Shown here: positions 32,731-37,713 of the stretch, one piece after another
How the letters are laid out: the number at the start of each line of letters is the position of its first letter
Position numbering within the stretch: position 1 is the stretch's first letter
Assembly: GCA_002337005.1 (NCBI GenBank)
Contig: DDFD01000050.1
Location: forward strand, 1-37,713
Reading direction: 5' to 3'
Length of the DNA: 37,713 bases
Source: Flavobacteriales bacterium UBA1937
GTDB taxonomy: Bacteria > Bacteroidota > Bacteroidia > Flavobacteriales > Weeksellaceae
Made by a program: the position numbers and the translations under genes
Notes under the pieces: generated by a model
The model's input: the letters and a program-made list of their open reading frames with translations, nothing else
Databases searched by the model: none
What the model was told of the DNA's origin: nothing

Positions 32731-32815
32731 TGAAATAAATTTATATTCAAAGGTAAGGAATAAGTTTTGGCGAAAATTCTGTTTTTCATCATAAATTCAA
32801 TAATTTTACAAAATA

Positions 32816-33052
32816 ATGGAACAACATTCTAAAGATCCTTTACACGGGAAAAGATTAGACGCCATTCTAGAAGAATTGGTAGAGTATTACAATGGTTTTG
32901 AGGAACTCGGGAAACAAATAAACATCCGTTGTTTCAACGAAAATCCGAGCATTAATTCTTCTCTTAAATTCCTACGAAAAACAGATTGGGCAAGGAAAAA
33001 AGTAGAAAGTCTTTATCTCTATGTTTTGAGACAGAAGAAGAAAAATAAATAA
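32816..33052 (+). CDS. VF530 family DNA-binding protein (DUF2132)
   Basis: A 78-residue cytoplasmic protein. The pattern DPLHGKRLDAILEELVEYY, GFEELGKQINIRCFNENPSI and SSLKFLRKTDWARKKVESLY matches the VF530/DUF2132 family, small helical proteins that are named DNA-binding from structure rather than from proven targets. The final basic tail (RQKKKNK) is compatible with nucleic acid binding. It is a single gene, divergent from the SGNH hydrolase. Confidence 0.88.
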   Translation: MEQHSKDPLHGKRLDAILEELVEYYNGFEELGKQINIRCFNENPSINSSLKFLRKTDWARKKVESLYLYVLRQKKKNK

Positions 33053-33065
33053 TATTTTTTATTAA

Positions 33066-33138
33066 GCTCTTGCTGATAAAGCAAATTTTGCAGATTAAAA
33101 AAGTGAAATCAGCTGAATCAATAAAATCAGCGAGAATT
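33066..33138. repeat. Repeat-like intergenic stretch with ATCAGC motifs
   Basis: AAATCAGC occurs at about 33105 and AAAATCAGCG at about 33122, with AATCA between, preceded by GCAGATTAAAAA. From memory, similar strings (AATCTGC / AATCAGC series) recur between genes in Flavobacteriia. The copy number in this genome cannot be known from one window, so this is a candidate only. Confidence 0.4.
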
Positions 33139-33143
33139 TTATT

Positions 33144-33521
33144 TTAATCTAAAAACTTTCCAGAAACATAATACCATTTTTTATCTACTTTTTTGAAAGT
33201 CGAACGTTCGTGATGGATGTTTTCTTCCCCCGATTTATCCGTGAAATAGGCTTTAAATTCTACTTCTTTTTCGCTAGAATGTATAATTTCTAGTTTTGTC
33301 CAAGTATTTTCTTTTCCCCAGTTTTCTAGTTCAGTTTTATGGTGAAATTTTCTTTTGCTAGGAAGCGTCGTTTCCCAAAGATAAACCCCATTCGGAATGG
33401 CAAAAGCAGTATAACGAGAACGCATGAGTTCTTCAGCGGTTTTGGGAAACGCTTTTTTAGAATGAAACGGTTCGCAACATTCTTCGTATAATTTTCCTGA
33501 ACAACAAGGGCAATTTGTCAT
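33144..33521 (-). CDS. YchJ-like (UPF0225) SEC-C motif protein
   Basis: A 125-residue protein of the YchJ family. The N-terminal metal motif CPCCSGKLYEECCEPFH (Cys 4, 6, 7, 15, 16 and H19) is a SEC-C zinc site. The following NTF2-like domain begins AEELMRSRYTAFA and ends WYYVSGKFLD. YchJ members are small proteins of uncertain function. It is flanked by repeat-like stretches on both sides (33066-33138 and 33535-33608). Confidence 0.92.
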   Translation of the reverse strand: MTNCPCCSGKLYEECCEPFHSKKAFPKTAEELMRSRYTAFAIPNGVYLWETTLPSKRKFHHKTELENWGKENTWTKLEIIHSSEKEVEFKAYFTDKSGEENIHHERSTFKKVDKKWYYVSGKFLD

Positions 33522-33534
33522 TTTTTATTTTTTT

Positions 33535-33608
33535 AAACACAAAGTCACAAAGATTTTATAATGCACACGAAAATGAATAGTGACCTTTGTGGTTTTCTTT
33601 GTGTTTAA
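33535..33608. repeat. Long-arm inverted repeat with CACAAAG motifs
   Basis: TTAAACACAAAG (about 33533-33544) is repeated inverted as CTTTGTGTTTAA (33597-33608). Within each arm a second CACAAAG/CTTTGTG copy occurs. It fills the 97-bp gap between the M3 peptidase and YchJ-like genes. The arrangement resembles a small dispersed palindromic element more than a terminator. Confidence 0.55.
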
Positions 33609-33618
33609 TTGTTTTCAA

Positions 33619-35751
33619 TTATCCAAACGCTCTTTTCAACAAACTCTCTACTTTCGGTTCGCTTCCTCGGAAATTTTTGTACAATTCCATCGGGTCTTTT
33701 GTTCCGCCACTTGAAAGTAAAATTTTATATTTTGCAGCAATTTCAGGATTAAAAATACCGTTTTCTTTAAAATATTGAAAGGCATCAGCATCCAAAACTT
33801 CTGCCCATTTGTAAGAATAATATCCCGCGGAATAACCACCTTGGAAAATATGCGAAAAGCTTGTACTCATCGCTGTTTCAGGATTTTTTGGATACAAATT
33901 GGTTTTTTCGGTAGTCTCATCTTCAAATTTTTTCACATCAAACGATTTTACATCTATCGATTTTGCGATTTCACTATGATATTTAATATCCAAAATCCCG
34001 AAACCGAGTTGTCTCAAGGTTTGGTAACCTTCCATAAAGTTTTTAGATTCTGATATTTTCTGAATTTTTTCGTCTGGTAAAATTTCGCTAGTTTGATAAT
34101 GTTTGGCAAAAGTTTTCAAAAATTCTGGTTCGTAGCAATAATTTTCTAAAAATTGCGAAGGTAACTCCACAAAATCCCATTTCACAGAAGTTCCCGAAAG
34201 ATTAGGATATTGTGTATTTGCCAAAATTCCGTGCAGAGCGTGCCCAAATTCGTGAAAAAGTGTTGTTACTTCTTGGAAAGTGAGCAAACTTGGTGTGTCA
34301 GAAGTTGGTTTCGTAAAATTACAAACCACCGAAATATGTGGACGAACATTCTCGCCGTTTTCTATTTTTTGAGATTTAAAACTCGTCATCCAAGCTCCCG
34401 CTCTTTTTCCTTTTCTCGGTTGATAATCAGCGTAAAGCAAAGCTTTAAAATTAGTTGTTAGTTGCTGGTTGTCGGTTGATAGATTTTCTTTTGGTTCTTG
34501 ATTCTTGGTTCTTGATTCTTGGCTCTCAAAAATCTCATAGGTTTTCACTTCAGGATGATACTTTTGAACATCATTAATTTCAGAAAATTCTAAACCAAAA
34601 AGTTTTCCGGCAAGTTTGAATACTGCTTCCTGAACTTTGTCTAACTGGAAATAAGGTTTCAGCTCTTCATCATCAATATCATATTTTGCTTTGCGTAATT
34701 TTTCGGCGTAAAAAGCGTGGTCATAACTTTGCATTTCTGCTATTCCATCAGCTTTTGCGAGGATTTTTAGTTCTTCAATTTCTTTTTTGGCAAAAGGAGT
34801 TGCTTTTTCTAACAATTCATTCAAAAATTCAAAAACTTTAGCAGGAGATTTCGCCATTCTTTCTTCCAAAACATAATCAGCGTAAGTTTTGTAACCCAGA
34901 ATTTCAGCTTTTTGTTGTTTCAAAGAAATAATGTCTTTAATGAGATTTTGATTGTCAAATTCATTATTTTTAAAAGCTTTTTTGCCGTTTTCAAGTGCCA
35001 ATTCCTTACGTAATTCTCGGTTTTCACAATACGTAATAAACGGAACATAACTCGGATATTGAAGCGTGATAACGTAACCTTCCAAGTTTCTTTCTTTTGC
35101 TTCTTCTGCATATTGAGCCAAAATTGCTTCGGGAATTCCCGCCAAATCGTTTTTATCTAAAATATGTTTGAAATAATTGTTGGTTTCCGCTAAAACATTT
35201 TGCCCGAATTGAAGTGATTTTAGAGACAAATCCATATTGATTTTCTCCAGTTTCTTTTTGTCTTCATCATTCAAAAGTGCGCCATTTCTTACGAAACCTT
35301 TGTAAGTTTCGTTTAGAAGAGTAGTTTGTTCTTCGTTTAAACCACCCCGATCTCGCTTTTGGCTCGACCACCCCTCCAAAAGAGGGGAATTAAAATCATC
35401 AAAAACCTTTTTAATTCTGTTAAAAAGTGCTTCATTTTGAGAAATTTGTGAAGAATATTCCGACAAAAGTGGAGAAACTTCTTGTGCTATTTTCTGAATT
35501 TCGTCGTTGGTTTCCGCAGAATTAAGGTTGAAAAAAATGCTAGAAACCGCATCTAATTGTTCACCAGAATACGCCAAAGCTTCTATGGTATTTTTAAAGG
35601 TAGCTTCTTCTAGATTATTGGCAATGTCGTCAATTTCTTTTTTTGATTTTTCGATTAATTCTTTGAAAGCAGGAAGATAATGTTCTTCTTTAATTTCATT
35701 AAAAGGCGCAGAATTATATTTGGTGTTGAATTTTTGTAATAAAGGATTCAT
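33619..35751 (-). CDS. M3 family metallopeptidase (oligopeptidase A / Dcp type) with two repeat-derived inserts
   Basis: A 710-residue cytosolic zinc oligopeptidase that cleaves short peptides. The active site is intact: HEFGH at 500-504 with zinc ligands H500 and H504, catalytic E501, and the third ligand E529 in FVELPSQ, 29 residues after H500 as in thimet-type enzymes. The N-terminal helical region (DAVSSIFFNLNSAET) and GTKDPMELYKNFRG at the end are typical. Two segments do not look like family sequence. Residues about 121-137 (NSPLLEGWSSQKRDRGG) come from a GC-rich hairpin-forming stretch, and residues about 409-434 come from a 77-nt 7-bp-period array. Both keep the frame open and probably lie in surface loops. 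Confidence 0.93.
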   Translation of the reverse strand: MNPLLQKFNTKYNSAPFNEIKEEHYLPAFKELIEKSKKEIDDIANNLEEATFKNTIEALAYSGEQLDAVSSIFFNLNSAETNDEIQKIAQEVSPLLSEYSSQISQNEALFNRIKKVFDDFNSPLLEGWSSQKRDRGGLNEEQTTLLNETYKGFVRNGALLNDEDKKKLEKINMDLSLKSLQFGQNVLAETNNYFKHILDKNDLAGIPEAILAQYAEEAKERNLEGYVITLQYPSYVPFITYCENRELRKELALENGKKAFKNNEFDNQNLIKDIISLKQQKAEILGYKTYADYVLEERMAKSPAKVFEFLNELLEKATPFAKKEIEELKILAKADGIAEMQSYDHAFYAEKLRKAKYDIDDEELKPYFQLDKVQEAVFKLAGKLFGLEFSEINDVQKYHPEVKTYEIFESQESRTKNQEPKENLSTDNQQLTTNFKALLYADYQPRKGKRAGAWMTSFKSQKIENGENVRPHISVVCNFTKPTSDTPSLLTFQEVTTLFHEFGHALHGILANTQYPNLSGTSVKWDFVELPSQFLENYCYEPEFLKTFAKHYQTSEILPDEKIQKISESKNFMEGYQTLRQLGFGILDIKYHSEIAKSIDVKSFDVKKFEDETTEKTNLYPKNPETAMSTSFSHIFQGGYSAGYYSYKWAEVLDADAFQYFKENGIFNPEIAAKYKILLSSGGTKDPMELYKNFRGSEPKVESLLKRAFG
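34451..34527. repeat. Eleven in-phase 7-bp units inside the M3 peptidase gene
   Basis: From 34527 to 34451, read on the peptidase strand, the DNA divides exactly into 7-mers. AAGAATC and AAGAACC alternate twice, then two diverged units, then CAACCGA, CAACCAG and two CAACTAA. Although the consensus changes midway, the 7-bp phase does not. It is translated in frame into an Asn/Gln/Thr-rich segment. Confidence 0.85.
35341..35390. repeat. GC-rich hairpin-forming repeat-like insert in the M3 peptidase gene
   Basis: About 50 bp with far more G+C than its surroundings. It includes a perfect CCCCTC / GAGGGG hairpin (35371-35387). Similar strings giving PLLEG-type peptides are familiar to me as dispersed intergenic elements in Flavobacteriia. 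Here the element is translated. Confidence 0.6.
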
Positions 35752-35813
35752 TTTAGATATAGTTAAATATGTGTTGTAAAAAGTTTTCCAAATTTAATTA
35801 AAATCAAATTACT

Positions 35814-35821
35814 TATCTTTG
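35814..35821 (+). promoter_or_regulatory. -7 box for the SRPBCC gene
   Basis: TATCTTTG, 18 bp before the ATG at 35840. The TTG at 35819 that could extend the frame is inside this box. Confidence 0.55.
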
Positions 35822-35839
35822 ATAAAACTTAAAAACTTA

Positions 35840-36376
35840 ATGGTTATGAAAAAATTTTTTAAAATTTTGTTAGGATTTTTCTTAATTCTGTTTTTTGCTA
35901 TCGTTATCGGAATGTTGGTGGTAGGAAAAAAATATCATTTTGAAAAATCAATCGTGATTAACGCACCTGTAGAAAAAGTTTGGCAAAACGTAAATTCTAT
36001 GAAAGCGGTGAACTCTTGGAGTCCTTTTATGGATTATGATAAAAATATGAAACAATCTTATTCTGGTGTTTCAGGGCAAGTTGGCGATACGTATCACTGG
36101 AGCGGAAATGAACAAGCTGGTGAAGGCGAAGAAAAAATTACCACACTTGAAACCAATAAAAAAGCCTCTGTAAATATTCGTTTCATAAAACCTTTTGAAG
36201 GAAATGCAGATGCAGATGTACTTTTAGAACCACAAGGAAATGCTACAAAAGTAACTTGGACTTTCGATACAGAAATGAATTATCCTATGAATCTAATGAA
36301 ACTTACAATGGACAGTCAAATGGATAAAGATTTCGGGAAAGGATTGCAAAAACTGAAAGAAGTTTCAGAAAAATAA
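35840..36376 (+). CDS. Membrane-anchored SRPBCC (polyketide cyclase-like) protein
   Basis: About 178 residues. An N-terminal membrane helix (MKKFFKILLGFFLILFFAIV) anchors a SRPBCC domain: FEKSIVINAPVEKVWQNVNSMKAVNSWSPFMDYD, then YHWSGNEQAGEGEEKIT and a C-terminal helix DKDFGKGLQKLKEV. The fold binds hydrophobic ligands; ligand and role are unknown. The ATG at 35840 is preferred for its A-rich leader, with ATG 35846 as an alternative two codons later; the open TTG at 35819 is in the promoter. A hairpin terminator follows. Confidence 0.87.
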   Translation: MVMKKFFKILLGFFLILFFAIVIGMLVVGKKYHFEKSIVINAPVEKVWQNVNSMKAVNSWSPFMDYDKNMKQSYSGVSGQVGDTYHWSGNEQAGEGEEKITTLETNKKASVNIRFIKPFEGNADADVLLEPQGNATKVTWTFDTEMNYPMNLMKLTMDSQMDKDFGKGLQKLKEVSEK

Positions 36377-36395
36377 TTACAAAAAATATAGTGTA

Positions 36396-36428
36396 AAAAC
36401 CTTCCAAAATTTTTTGGAAGGTTTTTTG
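36396..36428 (+). terminator. Rho-independent terminator after the SRPBCC gene
   Basis: Stem AAAACCTTCCAAAA / TTTTGGAAGGTTTT with a 2-nt loop, then more T's. The next gene's -7 box lies 4 bp beyond. Confidence 0.88.
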
Positions 36429-36432
36429 TTTT

Positions 36433-36440
36433 TATATTTG
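36433..36440 (+). promoter_or_regulatory. -7 box for the GreA/B-like gene
   Basis: TATATTTG, 13 bp before the ATG. Its upstream part overlaps the terminator of the preceding gene. Confidence 0.5.
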
Positions 36441-36453
36441 ATGAGTAAAGAAT

Positions 36454-36903
36454 ATGCAGAAACAAGATTATAACAAAGAAAGTATAAGAACTTTTGTAAA
36501 AGAACAGATTTCGGGGAAGATAAAAACATTAGAATTCTACCTTAATTTTACGCTGGAAGCAAGCCGAGAAGTGAAGAAAACTTCGAAGTATGATTCTATA
36601 AGAGAAGAAATGCAAGAAGAAATTTATCATCTTGATAAACAAATGGTTGCGCTCAAAAATATGCAAAGAGAAATGCAAAAAGTGCTGAATTCTACTTCTA
36701 AAAATGTACAATTAGGTTCTTTGGTTATTACCAATAAAGCACGGTTTTATATTTCGGTTTCTTTGGGCGAATTTTTCTTTGAAAATACTCGGTTTTATGC
36801 CATTTCTACTGAAAGTCCGATGTACAAAATTATGGCAGGAAAATCTGTAGGAGATTCTTTTGTGCTGAATAATATTCACCAGGAAATAATAGAAGTTTTA
36901 TAA
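36454..36903 (+). CDS. GreA/GreB-like protein
   Basis: A 149-residue protein. The first half is helical with a predicted coiled coil (about 8-75, charged, rich in Lys and Glu). The second half matches the FKBP-like C-terminal domain of GreA/GreB transcript-cleavage factors: VQLGSLVITNKARFYISVSLGEF, then FYAISTESPMYKIMAGKSVGDSF and a final strand IIEVL. In Flavobacteriia such proteins are often mislabelled 3-oxoacyl-ACP synthase. The coiled-coil tip differs from true GreA, so binding in the RNA polymerase secondary channel is plausible but cleavage activity is not shown. A nitroreductase gene follows 10 bp downstream, likely in the same transcript. Confidence 0.8.
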   Translation: MQKQDYNKESIRTFVKEQISGKIKTLEFYLNFTLEASREVKKTSKYDSIREEMQEEIYHLDKQMVALKNMQREMQKVLNSTSKNVQLGSLVITNKARFYISVSLGEFFFENTRFYAISTESPMYKIMAGKSVGDSFVLNNIHQEIIEVL

Positions 36904-36913
36904 AAATTTAAAA

Positions 36914-37423
36914 ATGAAAAATTCAGAAATATTAAAAGAAATTATAGAAAATAGAAAAAGTGTTTTTCCAAAAGACTATACTAGAGAAGAAATTCCGCAA
37001 GAAGTTTTAGATGAAATATTGAGTTCGGCACAATATGCGCCTAATCATAAAAGAACGAAACCGTGGAGATTTCAAGTTTTCAAAAATGAAGAAAAGCAGA
37101 TTTTGGCTAAAGAAATTCAGAGAATTTATAAAGAGACAACACCAGAACATTTGTTTTTAGAGAAAAAATATTTGGATTTTGAAGATAAAATTTCAAAATC
37201 TAATACCATTATTACGATTTCTGTGAATTTCAGCGGTCTGGTTCCAGAATGGGAAGAAATTGCATCAACAGCGATGGCGGTACAGAATATGTATCTTACT
37301 TGTACAGCAAACGAAATTGGTTGTTATTGGAGTTCTCACGACATCATTAATCATCTTGGGGATTTTCTAAATTTAGAAGAAAATCAGCGCTGTATTGGGC
37401 TTTTCTATTTAGGGAAAATGTAA
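36914..37423 (+). CDS. Nitroreductase family protein
   Basis: A 169-residue FMN-dependent NAD(P)H oxidoreductase. Family segments are RKSVFPKDYTREEIP, ILSSAQYAPNHKRTKPWRFQVF (FMN contact), STAMAVQNMYLTCTANEIGCYW and GLFYLG near the end. The protein stops at GKM, around 15 residues earlier than the E. coli YdjA relative as I remember it; the other frames beyond the stop do not look like family sequence, so a natural short C-terminus is more likely than a frameshift. The substrate is unknown. It shares an operon with the GreA/B-like gene. Confidence 0.9.
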   Translation: MKNSEILKEIIENRKSVFPKDYTREEIPQEVLDEILSSAQYAPNHKRTKPWRFQVFKNEEKQILAKEIQRIYKETTPEHLFLEKKYLDFEDKISKSNTIITISVNFSGLVPEWEEIASTAMAVQNMYLTCTANEIGCYWSSHDIINHLGDFLNLEENQRCIGLFYLGKM

Positions 37424-37464
37424 AAACTTAAAGGAGATAAGTAAGCATAAAGCCAATAAAATAT

Positions 37465-37494
37465 TTTGTATTTCAAATAAATTTTGTACTTTTG
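37465..37494 (+). promoter_or_regulatory. rpsP promoter, Bacteroidetes type
   Basis: TTTG at 37465-37468, an 18-bp spacer and TACTTTTG at 37487-37494 followed by C match the consensus well. A 40-nt leader follows, with a small GGGA / TCCC hairpin at 37513-37525. Confidence 0.7.
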
Positions 37495-37541
37495 CAGACT
37501 TAAATATTAATCGGGACGAGTTCCCATAAATTCACAACAAT

Positions 37542-37713
37542 ATGTCAGTAAAAATTAGATTACAAAGACACGGTAAAAAAGGAAAACCTTTTTTTCACAT
37601 CGTAGTAGCAGACGCTAGAGCTAGAAGAGATGGTAGATTCATCGAAAAATTAGGCGTTTATAACCCAATTACAAACCCAGCAACCATTGAATTAGATGTA
37701 GATGCTGCTGTAA
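37542..37713 (+). CDS. rpsP: 30S ribosomal protein S16 (5' part)
   Basis: The gene runs off the window; 57 residues are visible. The start MSVKIRLQRHGKKGKPFFHIV and ADARARRDGRFIEKLGVYNP are diagnostic for S16, a small-subunit assembly protein that binds 16S rRNA. The ATG at 37542 is consistent with the family N-terminus. In many bacteria rimM or trmD follow; this cannot be checked here. Confidence 0.96.
   Translation, partial: MSVKIRLQRHGKKGKPFFHIVVADARARRDGRFIEKLGVYNPITNPATIELDVDAAV

Noticed and set aside
27738..32917. Identical 15-mer GAACTCGGGAAACAA at 27738-27752 (intergenic) and 32903-32917 (in the VF530-like gene)
   Set aside because: In a 38-kb window one shared 15-mer is expected by chance about as often as not, and the flanks do not match.
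37421..37480. Possible frameshift at the end of the nitroreductase
   Set aside because: Neither other frame after the stop resembles nitroreductase sequence, so a natural early end is simpler.
37513..37525. GGGA / TCCC hairpin in the rpsP leader as an r-protein autoregulatory site
   Set aside because: The stem is only 4 bp, and no known S16 leader motif is recognised.

Overview
The window is AT-rich (roughly one third G+C) chromosomal DNA from a member of the Bacteroidota, most likely class Flavobacteriia and probably the Chryseobacterium/Weeksellaceae group. Evidence: many genes lack a Shine-Dalgarno sequence but carry a TAnnTTTG -7 box upstream; several families are typical of that class (DUF6427, DUF6341, DUF3109, OstA-like protein, TPR-type sensor kinase, START-like domain protein); and a CarboxypepD_reg-like TonB-dependent receptor is present. 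The placement rests on recognising families, not on a search. I see no rRNA, tRNA, CRISPR array, insertion sequence or prophage.

Layout. 1-2786: the 3' end of a small gene and a TonB-dependent receptor. 2807-4251: trigger factor with promoter and terminator. 4362-11379: a two-component system (TPR histidine kinase and NarL-type regulator), then six small genes, all with signal peptides, including a beta-barrel-like protein and three YD-repeat-like proteins. This is the least explained block. 11369-12859 (minus): DUF3109 and DUF6427 genes, divergent from a DUF6341-like gene. 13211-16799 (minus): universal stress protein, FAH-family hydrolase, two paralogous DUF2007-like/zinc-ribbon proteins, DnaQ-like exonuclease and phosphatidylserine synthase. 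16938-25010 (plus): LTA-synthase-like sulfatase, DUF2147 protein, PDH E1-beta, Kup potassium transporter, Fur-family regulator and OstA-like LPS-transport protein. 25075-29521: class III aminotransferase, START-like protein, class IV aminotransferase-like protein, YqgE, PdxH and HU. 29923-32730: PanD, a flippase-like membrane protein, SlyD-type isomerase and an SGNH hydrolase. 32816-37713: VF530-like protein, YchJ-like protein, M3 peptidase, SRPBCC protein, GreA/B-like protein, nitroreductase and the start of rpsP.

Most genes are housekeeping. Several deal with the envelope (sulfatase, PssA, OstA, UPF0104-like protein), and two belong to cofactor synthesis (PdxH for PLP, PanD for pantothenate).

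The most unusual signal is not a gene. Short degenerate tandem repeats with an exact 7-bp period but different consensus sequences occur at four places: 16003-16037, 16824-16851, 25034-25061 and 34451-34527. Two lie directly upstream of -7 boxes in the same orientation. The longest runs in phase for 77 nt inside the M3 peptidase gene and is translated. The same peptidase gene also carries a GC-rich hairpin-forming stretch at about 35341-35390 that looks like a second in-frame repeat insertion. Two further repeat-like intergenic stretches flank the neighbouring YchJ-like gene.
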